Shown piece after piece: positions 56,191-64,000 of a DNA stretch of 64,000 bases. A program made the position numbers and the translations under genes. The stretch covers positions 310,001 through 374,000 of the forward strand of contig NZ_JABAOB010000003.1 in assembly GCF_012726295.1 (NCBI RefSeq), given 5' to 3'. Position 1 is the stretch's first letter, and every line of letters begins with the position of its first letter. The notes beneath the pieces are model-generated. The model ran no database searches. It saw nothing but the letters and a program-made list of their open reading frames with translations, and was not told where the DNA came from. This stretch comes from Chitinophaga sp. Ak27. Its GTDB lineage: Bacteria > Bacteroidota > Bacteroidia > Chitinophagales > Chitinophagaceae.

Positions 56191-57552
56191 ATGGGACGCA
56201 AATTACTGTTAGATAAAGCACATATAGAAGGCATCCGGTACTATGACACCTACCGGAGCAATGGCGGTTATGCTGCAGCGGAAAAAGCGCTGAAAACCAT
56301 GGGCCCCGATGCGGTACTGGAAGAAGTGAAGAAGAGCGGCCTGAGAGGTCGCGGTGGTGCAGGTTTTCCTACCGGTTTAAAGTGGAGTTTCATCGCCAAA
56401 CCGGAAGGCGTTCCCCGCTACCTGGTTTGTAATGCGGATGAATCGGAACCAGGTACGTTCAAAGACCGTTACCTCATGGAATTTATCCCCCACCTCCTCA
56501 TTGAAGGGCTCATTATCTCCAGCTTTGCCCTCGGTGCTAACAGTGCTTACATCTACATCCGCGGTGAATATGCATGGATTCCAGACATCCTGGAACAAGC
56601 CATTGCAGAAGCAAAAAATAAAGGCTGGCTGGGTAAAAACATTCTCGGTACCGGTTTCGATCTCGAAATATATGTACAACGCGGCGCCGGCGCATATATT
56701 TGTGGCGAAGAAACAGCCCTGATAGAATCACTGGAAGGTAAACGAGGTAATCCACGTATTAAACCTCCATTCCCGGCGGTAAAAGGATTATGGCAGTGCC
56801 CTACCGTGGTAAATAACGTGGAAACACTGGCCGCAGTAGTGCCTATCATCAACATCGGCGGTGATGAGTATATCAAATATGGCACCGGCAAATCCACCGG
56901 TACTAAACTGATTTCTGCCTGTGGTAACATCAATAAGCCTGGTGTATACGAAATTGAAATGAATATCTCCGTAGAAGAGTTCATCTATTCTGATGAATAC
57001 TGCGGTGGTATCAAAAATAATAAACGCCTGAAAGCCTGTATCCCCGGCGGCTCTTCTGTACCCGTGTTACCGGCTAACCTGCTGCTGAAAACAGCTAAGG
57101 GTGAAACCCGGATGATGACCTATGAAAGTCTTGCTGATGGCGGGTTTGCAACGGGTTCTATGCTCGGCTCCGGCGGGTTTATTGTGATGGATGAAGATCA
57201 GTGTATTGTACGCAATACCCTCACTTTTGCCCGTTTCTACCACCATGAAAGCTGCGGTCAGTGTAGCCCTTGCCGTGAAGGTACCGGATGGATGGAGAAA
57301 GTACTGAAGAATATTGAGTACGGTAAAGGCAAGATGAGTGATATCGACCTGCTCTGGGATATTCAACGTAAGATAGAAGGAAATACTATTTGCCCGCTCG
57401 GCGATGCTGCTGCATGGCCGGTGGCTGCCGCTATACGCCACTTCCGTGACGAATTTGAATGGCATGTGGCGCATCCGCAGGAAGCCTTGACCCGGAACTT
57501 CGGGCTGGCGCATTATGCGGACCCATTGCCTGCTCCGGTAGCAGCTGTGTAA
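56191..57552 (+). CDS. nuoF: NADH-quinone oxidoreductase subunit F
   Basis: 453 aa, NADH- and FMN-binding subunit with cluster N3. GLRGRGGAGFPTGLKW binds nucleotide; ESCGQCSPCREGTGW and the later CPLGDAAAWP hold the cluster. Full length; SD-like AAGGAAGAAA precedes the ATG. Confidence 0.98.
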   Translation: MGRKLLLDKAHIEGIRYYDTYRSNGGYAAAEKALKTMGPDAVLEEVKKSGLRGRGGAGFPTGLKWSFIAKPEGVPRYLVCNADESEPGTFKDRYLMEFIPHLLIEGLIISSFALGANSAYIYIRGEYAWIPDILEQAIAEAKNKGWLGKNILGTGFDLEIYVQRGAGAYICGEETALIESLEGKRGNPRIKPPFPAVKGLWQCPTVVNNVETLAAVVPIINIGGDEYIKYGTGKSTGTKLISACGNINKPGVYEIEMNISVEEFIYSDEYCGGIKNNKRLKACIPGGSSVPVLPANLLLKTAKGETRMMTYESLADGGFATGSMLGSGGFIVMDEDQCIVRNTLTFARFYHHESCGQCSPCREGTGWMEKVLKNIEYGKGKMSDIDLLWDIQRKIEGNTICPLGDAAAWPVAAAIRHFRDEFEWHVAHPQEALTRNFGLAHYADPLPAPVAAV

Positions 57553-57647
57553 GTAGGTGGATAAACAACACCATAGTAAACAAGTTATAAAATCATAACC
57601 TTTGCTTCTTTGCTGCTGAGCAGCTTGCAGGCAAAAACTATATTAAG

Positions 57648-58736
57648 ATGGCGGAGGAAAAAAAATTATTTAAGGTTAAAATCGATAACATCTCTGTAGA
57701 GGTGGAACCCGGTACAACCATACTGAATGCGGCCAGGCAGATAGGAGGAGAGATAGTGCCGCCAGCCATGTGTTATTATTCCAAATTGCAGGGTAGTGGT
57801 GGTAAATGCCGCACCTGCCTGGTGAAAGTATCCAAAGGCTCCGATGCCGATCCTCGTCCCATGCCGAAACTGGTGGCCAGCTGCCGTACCACCGTAATGG
57901 ATGGTATGGAAGTGTCTAACATCACTTCCCCGGAAGTATTGGAAGCACGTAAAGGCGTAGTGGAATTCCTGCTGCTCAATCACCCGCTGGACTGCCCGGT
58001 ATGTGATCAGGCAGGTGAATGCCACTTACAGGATCTGAGCTACGAACACGGAGCGGATAGCACACGCTATGAATTTAAACGCAGAACTTTCGATAAGGTA
58101 GACCTGGGCGATAAAATCAAATTACACATGACACGTTGCATACTTTGCTACCGTTGCGTGTATACTGCCGACCAGCTGACCGAAAAGCGCGAACATGGAA
58201 TATTAGGCCGTGGAGATGCTTCTGAAATCAGTACGTATATCTCGCAGTCATTGGATAACGACTTTATCGGTAACGTGATCGATGTTTGCCCGGTAGGTGC
58301 ATTAACCGATCAAACCTTCCGTTTCAAAAACCGTGTATGGTTCCTGAAACCGGTAGATGCCCACCGCGATTGTGAAAATCCGAAATGCTGCGGTAAAACT
58401 GTGCTGTGGATGCGTGGTAATGAAATATTCCGCGTAACTGCCCGTAAAGACAAATACGGCGAAGTAGAAGCATTTATCTGCGATACCTGCCGTTTTGATA
58501 AAAAAGATGTGAAAGACTGGATCATCGAAGGCCCACGTAAAATAGAACGCCACAGCGTTATTTCACAGGGCCACTATGTGAATACCGTGAAGCCTAAAGA
58601 TGCGCTGGTGGAAGTACTGGACGGCAGACAACCGAAATTGCTGTTTAATATCCATTCTGAAAGCCAGGTAAACAGACCGGACATTGATCTCTCGAAGATT
58701 CACGGCCCGGCTCACTCTGATGATTTTAAGAAGTAA
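57648..58736 (+). CDS. nuoG: Short NADH-quinone oxidoreductase subunit G
   Basis: 362 aa against 680-910 aa for usual NuoG. The N-terminal part is complete: 2Fe-2S domain (MCYYSKLQGSGGKCRTC, SCRTT), the HxxxCxxC cluster (HPLDCPVCDQAGEC), CILCYRC, and DVCPVGALTD. A further cluster-like segment has CENPKCCGK and CDTCRFDKKDV. The large molybdopterin-type domain is missing, and the frame ends naturally 21 nt before nuoH. Short NuoG is known in Bacteroidota, so this is not a frameshift. Confidence 0.93.
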   Translation: MAEEKKLFKVKIDNISVEVEPGTTILNAARQIGGEIVPPAMCYYSKLQGSGGKCRTCLVKVSKGSDADPRPMPKLVASCRTTVMDGMEVSNITSPEVLEARKGVVEFLLLNHPLDCPVCDQAGECHLQDLSYEHGADSTRYEFKRRTFDKVDLGDKIKLHMTRCILCYRCVYTADQLTEKREHGILGRGDASEISTYISQSLDNDFIGNVIDVCPVGALTDQTFRFKNRVWFLKPVDAHRDCENPKCCGKTVLWMRGNEIFRVTARKDKYGEVEAFICDTCRFDKKDVKDWIIEGPRKIERHSVISQGHYVNTVKPKDALVEVLDGRQPKLLFNIHSESQVNRPDIDLSKIHGPAHSDDFKK

Positions 58737-58757
58737 CAATCGTAATTACGTGTAAGT

Positions 58758-59801
58758 ATGACCTTATTAAGCATAGACTGGTTTTTTATAATTGAAAAAG
58801 TGCTCCTGATATCCGGAGTGCTGGTACTTTCACTGGTAGTAGCCATGTATTCTACCTGGGGAGAAAGGAAGATCGCCGCATGGATCCAGGATCGTCTGGG
58901 GCCTAACCGTGCGGGCCCAATGGGATTATTGCAGCCATTGGCCGATGGAGGAAAGCTCTTCTTCAAAGAAGAAATTATTCCAAATACTTCCAACCGCTTC
59001 CTGTTCATACTAGGTCCTTCCATCGCTATGCTGGTGGCTTGTATGACCAGCGCTGTTATTCCATGGGGCGATACGCTGACCATTGCCGGCCGTGAAATAT
59101 CCCTGCAGGTGGCAGATGTTAATATTGGTATTCTCTTCATTTTCGGTGTAGTGAGTATGGGCGTATATGGTATCATGCTCGGAGGTTGGGCTTCCAACAA
59201 TAAATACTCCCTGCTGGCGTCTGTACGTGCAGCCTCCCAGATCATTTCCTACGAGCTGCCTATGGGCCTGGCTTTGATCGCTTTGTTGATGATGACCGGT
59301 TCCCTGAGCTTAAAGGATATCGTAGAACAACAACGCCATGGTTTATGGAATGTGGTATATCAACCACTGGGCTTTTTCATCTTCCTGGTATGCGCTTTCG
59401 CTGAATGTAACCGTGCTCCTTTCGATTTACCTGAAGCAGAAAATGAATTGAACGGAGGTTATCACCTGGAATATTCTTCCATGAAACTCGGTTTCTTCCT
59501 GTTCGCAGAATATATCAACATGTTTATCAGCTCAGCCCTGATGGCTACCATGTACTTCGGTGGTTACGCTTTCCCTGGTATGGATAAGCTGGGACTGGAT
59601 GGTAATATGGTAACGATTTTAGGATTCCTGGCATTATTTATCAAAACGCTGATATTCATCTTCTTTTTTATGTGGGTGCGCTGGACGGTGCCAAGATTCC
59701 GTTATGATCAGCTGATGCGCCTGGGTTGGAAAGTAATGATTCCGCTGGCATTGGTAAATATGCTGATTACAGGAGCGTTGGTATTGGCGCGTCAACATTA
59801 A
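58758..59801 (+). CDS. nuoH: NADH-quinone oxidoreductase subunit H
   Basis: 347 aa, about eight helices, completes the quinone channel and links the two arms. ERKIAAWIQDRLGPNRAGPMGLLQPLADGGKL in pieces, PFDLPEAENELNGGYHLEYSS and WVRWTVPRFRYDQLM are diagnostic. Full length. Confidence 0.98.
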   Translation: MTLLSIDWFFIIEKVLLISGVLVLSLVVAMYSTWGERKIAAWIQDRLGPNRAGPMGLLQPLADGGKLFFKEEIIPNTSNRFLFILGPSIAMLVACMTSAVIPWGDTLTIAGREISLQVADVNIGILFIFGVVSMGVYGIMLGGWASNNKYSLLASVRAASQIISYELPMGLALIALLMMTGSLSLKDIVEQQRHGLWNVVYQPLGFFIFLVCAFAECNRAPFDLPEAENELNGGYHLEYSSMKLGFFLFAEYINMFISSALMATMYFGGYAFPGMDKLGLDGNMVTILGFLALFIKTLIFIFFFMWVRWTVPRFRYDQLMRLGWKVMIPLALVNMLITGALVLARQH

Positions 59802-59853
59802 TTTCATCTAATTAAATGCACACATCGCGTGTGGATTAAATAAAGCATTCGTT

Positions 59854-60357
59854 ATGCAAGCATTAACAAACAGGGCAAAAGCAGTAGATCGCCGGCCGAT
59901 GACCTTCGCAGAGAAGTTATATATCCCTGCTATTGCCAAAGGTATGGGGATTACCCTCAAACACATATTTCAGCGGAAGGCAACTGTAAGTTTTCCTGAA
60001 AAGAAACGTGACTTCAGCCCGGTATTTCGTGGATTACACATATTAAACCGTGATGAAGAAGGACGTGAAAGATGTACCGCATGCGGATTGTGCGCGGTAG
60101 CTTGTCCTGCTGAAGCTATTACCATGGAAGCCGCAGAAAGAAAGCCCGGAGAAGAAAACCTGTATAGGGAAGAAAAATATGCTGCAAGATATGAGATCAA
60201 TATGTTGCGTTGCATATTCTGCGGTTTTTGTGAAGAGGCTTGCCCTAAGGACGCTATCTATCTGTCTGAAACCTTTGCTCCTGCAAACTATCAGCGTAAA
60301 GGCTTCATTTACGGAAAAGACGATCTGTTGATCCCTGATCCGAAAGAAGGGAAATAA
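59854..60357 (+). CDS. nuoI: NADH-quinone oxidoreductase subunit I
   Basis: 167 aa with two 4Fe-4S motifs, CTACGLCAVACP and CIFCGFCEEACP (clusters N6a and N6b). Full length. A short imperfect palindrome (59814-59837) lies in the 52-nt gap after nuoH. Confidence 0.97.
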   Translation: MQALTNRAKAVDRRPMTFAEKLYIPAIAKGMGITLKHIFQRKATVSFPEKKRDFSPVFRGLHILNRDEEGRERCTACGLCAVACPAEAITMEAAERKPGEENLYREEKYAARYEINMLRCIFCGFCEEACPKDAIYLSETFAPANYQRKGFIYGKDDLLIPDPKEGK

Positions 60358-60410
60358 TATTATTCACAGCGCACATTTAGCTAAAAATACAATAGTCAAA
60401 CATAGCAGAG

Positions 60411-60911
60411 ATGGGAATGAGTATCCAACAAATAATTTTCATGGTGCTGTCGGTCATCGCGCTGATTTCAGCATTGGGCGTGGTATTAAGTAAGAATCCT
60501 GTGACGAGCGTATTGTGCCTGATCGTAACATTCTTTACTATAGCCGGGCATTATATTATGATGAATGCCCAGTTCCTGGCAGTTGTGCATATCATTGTAT
60601 ATGCCGGTGCCATCATGGTGCTGTTCCTTTATGTACTGATGCTCATGAACCTGAATGCAGAGCTGGAACCGCAGAAACGCAACTGGCTGAAATATGCCGG
60701 CGCTATCAGTGGGGGGGCTTTACTGGTGGTATTGGTAGCTGCTTTACGCGATGCCAGCATGCCTGCGTTGAGCGCACAACCTACAGAAGTAGGGTTGATC
60801 AAGAACCTGGGACAAATCCTGTTCAAACAATATGTGCTGCCATTTGAGGTAAGCAGTATCCTGTTCCTCAGTGCCATGGTAGGTGCCGTTGTTATTGGTA
60901 AAAAAGACTAG
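60411..60911 (+). CDS. nuoJ: NADH-quinone oxidoreductase subunit J
   Basis: 166 aa with five helices; KNPVTSVLCLIVTFFTIAGHYIM, VHIIVYAGAIMVLFLYVLML is the conserved TM3 with its pi-bulge. Ends in VGAVVIGKKD. Confidence 0.96.
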   Translation: MGMSIQQIIFMVLSVIALISALGVVLSKNPVTSVLCLIVTFFTIAGHYIMMNAQFLAVVHIIVYAGAIMVLFLYVLMLMNLNAELEPQKRNWLKYAGAISGGALLVVLVAALRDASMPALSAQPTEVGLIKNLGQILFKQYVLPFEVSSILFLSAMVGAVVIGKKD

Positions 60912-60943
60912 AAAAGGAGTATACGCGGAGCTGCCGGGTATGC

Positions 60944-60965
60944 TTAATTGGTAATTCGTAATTTA
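60944..60965. repeat. AATTCGTAATT-type short repeat
   Basis: TTAATTGGTAATTCGTAATT and two more bases, directly before nuoK; related to the string before nuoC. Confidence 0.5.
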
Positions 60966-60969
60966 TTTT

Positions 60970-61287
60970 ATGCCTGTTCAATATTACATATTCCTGAGTA
61001 TCGCCTTGTTTTGTATAGGTGTGATGGGTGTACTGATGCGCAGAAATGCCATCATCATCTTTATGTGCATAGAGCTGATGCTGAATGCAGTGAACCTGCT
61101 AATGGTATCATTTTCCAAAATGTGGGCAGATGCAGGCAGAGTAGATGCCGGATCGGCACAGCTGTTTGTATTCTTTATAATGGTGGTGGCGGCTGCAGAA
61201 GTAGCAGTGGGACTGGCTATCATTACAATGGTTTACAGAAATACACACTCAGTAGATATTAACATTCTTAACAGGCTGAAAAATTAA
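60970..61287 (+). CDS. nuoK: NADH-quinone oxidoreductase subunit K
   Basis: 105 aa, three helices with the two conserved membrane glutamates in [13 protein letters not shown] and [14 protein letters not shown]. Full length. Confidence 0.97.
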   Translation: MPVQYYIFLSIALFCIGVMGVLMRRNAIIIFMCIELMLNAVNLLMVSFSKMWADAGRVDAGSAQLFVFFIMVVAAAEVAVGLAIITMVYRNTHSVDINILNRLKN

Positions 61288-61342
61288 TAATTCTGCTCTT
61301 CTTAATTATTGAATTTTTCGTCGTCGTAAATAGAATTGATAA

Positions 61343-63241
61343 ATGATTAATCTAGTTTGGCTGGTACCATTTTTACCATTATTAGGTTTCCTGGTGAATG
61401 GATTGGGACGCAGATTTTTATCCAAGTCCCTGGTAGGATTTGTTGGAAGCGGCGCTATACTGGCGTCCTTTGTGATTAGCTTATTAATATTCCTGGAAGT
61501 AAAAGCTCCTGGTTTTTCTGCACAGGTAGTTACCCTGTTTGATTTTATCAGCGTAGGATCCCTGCATATTCCTTTTGCCTTCCAGGTAGATCAGCTGAGC
61601 GCCCTGTTCTTGCTGGTAATCACCGGTGTGGGTACACTGATACATATCTACTCTACTTCTTACATGCATGATGAAAGCGATGAAAGTTTTGCCAGGTATT
61701 TTGCTTACCTGAATCTCTTCGTTTTCTCTATGTTGATACTGGTGCTGGGCGCTAACTACGTCATGATGTTTATAGGCTGGGAAGGGGTTGGTCTATGCTC
61801 TTATCTCCTGATCGGTTTCTGGTTTAAAAATACCAGCTATAATAACGCCGCCAAGAAAGCATTTGTGATGAACCGCATCGGTGACCTCGGGTTCCTGATT
61901 GCTATTTTCTTCATGATCATGCAGTTTGGTACCGTTACTTTCCCGGAAGTATTTGCAAAAGCGGCGCCGCTGGGCATGAACAACACTATCCTCAGCGCCA
62001 TTGCCATGCTGTTGTTTGTTGGAGCGATGGGTAAATCTGCCCAGATTCCTTTATACACCTGGTTGCCGGATGCGATGGCAGGTCCTACCCCGGTTTCTGC
62101 CCTGATCCATGCGGCTACCATGGTTACCGCCGGTATTTACATGATTGCACGCAGCAACGTGATCTATACACTGGCGCCACATGTACAAACGGTTGTAGCG
62201 ATCATTGGTTTGGCTACCGCCCTGTTTGCCGCTTCTATTGCGTTAAAACAAAATGATATTAAAAAAGTGCTGGCTTATTCTACCGTGAGCCAGCTGGGTT
62301 ATATGTTCCTGGCCCTCGGCGTAGGCGCTTATGGAGCCGCGGTATTTCACGTAATGACACATGCGTTCTTCAAAGCTTTATTATTCCTTGGTTCGGGCTC
62401 TGTGATTCACGCCATGGGTGGTGAGCAGGATATCCGCAAAATGGGTGGTTTGAAGAAGTTCATGCCTACTACCACCTGGACTTTCCTGGTAGGTTGCCTG
62501 GCTATTGCCGGTATTCCGGGGTTCTCCGGTTTCTTCTCCAAAGATGAAATCCTGGCGCAGGCTTATGCTAACAACCCTATATTATATGTATTGGGATTGA
62601 TAGGCGCCCTGATGACGGCTTTCTACATGTTCCGTTTATACTACATCACTTTTGCCGGTAAATTCCGTGGTACACATGACCAGGAACATCACCTGCATGA
62701 AAGCCCCGCTGCAATTACTATTCCATTAGTGATTCTCGCGGTGCTCGCCATCTTTGGTGGTTATGTTGGTTTACCGGAAGTATTTGGTACAAAGAACCTG
62801 CTGGCCGATTACCTGTCGCCCGTTTTTGCACCTTCTGCTCCGTTTGCAGTAGAGCATCACCTGGCTCACAACACCGAATGGTTATTAATGGGGGTGAGCA
62901 GTGTATTGGTGATCGTATTTATCCTGCTGGCCCGTCAGAAATTTGCTGGCTATGAAGATACCGGCGCAGAGAGCACTGGCTTCGGTAAAGTGCTGGAAAA
63001 CAAATGGTATATAGATGAATTGTACGATACTATCATAGTGAAACCATTGTATGAACTGGGTCGTTTCTTCCGGGATACGGTAGAAAAGGCGGGTATCGAC
63101 AAGCTGGTAAATGGTATCGGGCGTGGTGTACAGCTGGGCGGCCAGCGGATTCGCCTGGTACAGAATGGCCTGGTAGGTTTTTACATCTTTGCGATGGTGA
63201 TCGGTATGATTGTATTATTTGTGATCGGATTCTTATTATAA
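61343..63241 (+). CDS. nuoL: NADH-quinone oxidoreductase subunit L
   Basis: 632-aa antiporter-like proton-pumping subunit with about 16 helices. GWEGVGLCSYLLIGFW, KSAQIPLYTWLPDAMAGPTP, SALIHAATMVTAGIYM, LAYSTVSQLGYMFLALG and MTHAFFKALLFLGSGSVIHA are diagnostic. The C terminus has the amphipathic lateral helix (KWYIDELYDTIIVKPLY). Full length. Confidence 0.98.
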   Translation: MINLVWLVPFLPLLGFLVNGLGRRFLSKSLVGFVGSGAILASFVISLLIFLEVKAPGFSAQVVTLFDFISVGSLHIPFAFQVDQLSALFLLVITGVGTLIHIYSTSYMHDESDESFARYFAYLNLFVFSMLILVLGANYVMMFIGWEGVGLCSYLLIGFWFKNTSYNNAAKKAFVMNRIGDLGFLIAIFFMIMQFGTVTFPEVFAKAAPLGMNNTILSAIAMLLFVGAMGKSAQIPLYTWLPDAMAGPTPVSALIHAATMVTAGIYMIARSNVIYTLAPHVQTVVAIIGLATALFAASIALKQNDIKKVLAYSTVSQLGYMFLALGVGAYGAAVFHVMTHAFFKALLFLGSGSVIHAMGGEQDIRKMGGLKKFMPTTTWTFLVGCLAIAGIPGFSGFFSKDEILAQAYANNPILYVLGLIGALMTAFYMFRLYYITFAGKFRGTHDQEHHLHESPAAITIPLVILAVLAIFGGYVGLPEVFGTKNLLADYLSPVFAPSAPFAVEHHLAHNTEWLLMGVSSVLVIVFILLARQKFAGYEDTGAESTGFGKVLENKWYIDELYDTIIVKPLYELGRFFRDTVEKAGIDKLVNGIGRGVQLGGQRIRLVQNGLVGFYIFAMVIGMIVLFVIGFLL

Positions 63242-63274
63242 ACCAATAGCAGAAGTTACAAGCGCAGATAAATT

Positions 63275-64000
63275 ATGTTGACAGTTTTATTAATATTGAT
63301 TCCTTTCATAGCCGGCCTTATCGCATTTGGTCTGAAGGGATCCGGGCCAAAAGTGCTGGGCATGATTTCATCGCTGGCAACAGTGGTGTTAGCAATAGGA
63401 GCATGGTGCCGTTTTCGTACTGCTCCAGACAGTCTGAATCTTGTTGCCAACTGGATTCCGCAGCTGGGAAGTCAATTTCGTGTAGGGTTAGATGGAATGG
63501 GCGTGATGCTTTGCTTATTGACAGCGATAGCTTCTCTGCTGGTTTTCATTACTATTTATAACCGCGATTATGAAAAGCCGGGTGCTTTTTATGGGTTGAT
63601 GTTATTGTCCCAGGCTGGGCTGACTGGTGTTTTCACCGCTTTTGATGCCCTGCAGTTTTACATTTTCTGGGAATTAGCGCTGATACCTGTTTATTTCCTC
63701 TGCTCTTTATGGGGAGGTGAAAAACGTATAGCCGTTACTTTTAAGTTCTTTGTATATACTTTCCTCGGTTCACTGTTGATGATGGTAGGTATCATCTACC
63801 TGTATTTCCAAACCGCTGATCATTCCTTCAGCTGGTCTTCTTTCAGCAGTATTAACCTGAACCCGGATGATCAGAAATGGTTGTTCTGGTTATTCTTTGT
63901 GGCATTTGCCATCAAGATGCCCATATTTCCGTTTCATACCTGGCAGCCAGACACCTATGAACAGTCGCCCACACCTGTTACGATGATCCTTTCCGGTGTC
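63275..64000 (+). CDS. nuoM: NADH-quinone oxidoreductase subunit M (3' end cut by window)
   Basis: 242 codons visible from ATG 63275. Antiporter-like subunit: LDGMGVMLCLLTAIASLLVF, ALQFYIFWELALIPVYFL with the conserved Glu of TM5, and IKMPIFPFHTWQPDTYEQSPTPVTMILSGV in pieces. 33 nt after nuoL. nuoN should follow outside the window. Confidence 0.96.
   Translation, partial: MLTVLLILIPFIAGLIAFGLKGSGPKVLGMISSLATVVLAIGAWCRFRTAPDSLNLVANWIPQLGSQFRVGLDGMGVMLCLLTAIASLLVFITIYNRDYEKPGAFYGLMLLSQAGLTGVFTAFDALQFYIFWELALIPVYFLCSLWGGEKRIAVTFKFFVYTFLGSLLMMVGIIYLYFQTADHSFSWSSFSSINLNPDDQKWLFWLFFVAFAIKMPIFPFHTWQPDTYEQSPTPVTMILSGV

Noticed and set aside
57553..57647. Internal promoter before nuoG (AACCTTTG)
   Set aside because: The box has three bases between TA and TTTG and no -33 partner, so it does not fit the consensus.

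Overview
The window looks like core chromosome of a Bacteroidota bacterium, most likely a Chitinophaga-like member of the Chitinophagaceae. Four genes or operons (pdhC, atpD, purA, nuoA) carry the phylum-typical promoter TTTG-N19/20-TAnnTTTG, and many more carry the TAnnTTTG box alone. atpD-atpC stand apart from the other ATP synthase genes, complex I has a short NuoG, and there are DUF6600-, DUF6427- and DUF6728-like proteins. I see no rRNA, tRNA, CRISPR array, insertion sequence or prophage. Most genes are housekeeping genes of full length.

Layout. 1-3565 (minus): pyruvate dehydrogenase E2 (cut by the window start) and dnaX. 3654-7226 (minus): an M48 membrane peptidase and a YghO/BcerS-like GNAT protein. 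7281-8420: a membrane-anchored protein and a GNAT acetyltransferase. 8553-10274 (minus): a DUF6600-like lipoprotein with a very long Gln/Asn-rich tail. 10612-13394: pnuC, a DUF4349-like protein and a Tat-exported phosphoesterase. 13730-15549: atpD-atpC. 16051-20306: yqgE, a putative small RNA, a histidine kinase, a ThiF/MoeB-like protein and an LD-carboxypeptidase. 20442-29470: metG, a FadN-type beta-oxidation protein, an ABC exporter pair, surE, lpxB and a tiny DUF6728-like gene. 29524-33545: a beta-mannosidase/alpha-L-fucosidase pair. 33660-41018: an OmpR-type regulator, relA/spoT, purA, an acidic AT-hook protein, pabB and a TIGR01777 epimerase. 41207-47244: an unknown secreted protein, a DUF6427-like membrane protein, purQ and two DsbD-type proteins. 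47324-49131 (minus): a low-molecular-weight phosphatase and hisS. 49444-52412: a small membrane protein, a PstS-like lipoprotein and a TPR protein. 52576-64000: nuoABCDE-orf-FGHIJKLM, running off the end.

How they work together. Respiration dominates the right end (complex I) and links to ATP synthase beta/epsilon and to pyruvate dehydrogenase. Nucleotide supply (purA, purQ, surE), folate (pabB), NAD precursor import (pnuC), stringent response (relA/spoT), envelope building (lpxB, LD-carboxypeptidase, M48, DsbD) and glycan trimming (GH2, GH29) make up the rest.

No clearly new multi-gene system is visible. The best leads are: an A10 slippage site in dnaX with a stop directly behind it in both other frames; a DsbD that has lost the N-terminal cysteine pair which a neighbouring free-standing domain keeps; a terminator-like hairpin that swallows the pabB start codon; a perfect palindrome filling the pdhC promoter spacer; several genes with a -7 box about 5 nt before the start codon (apparently leaderless); and a candidate small RNA near 16.9 kb.
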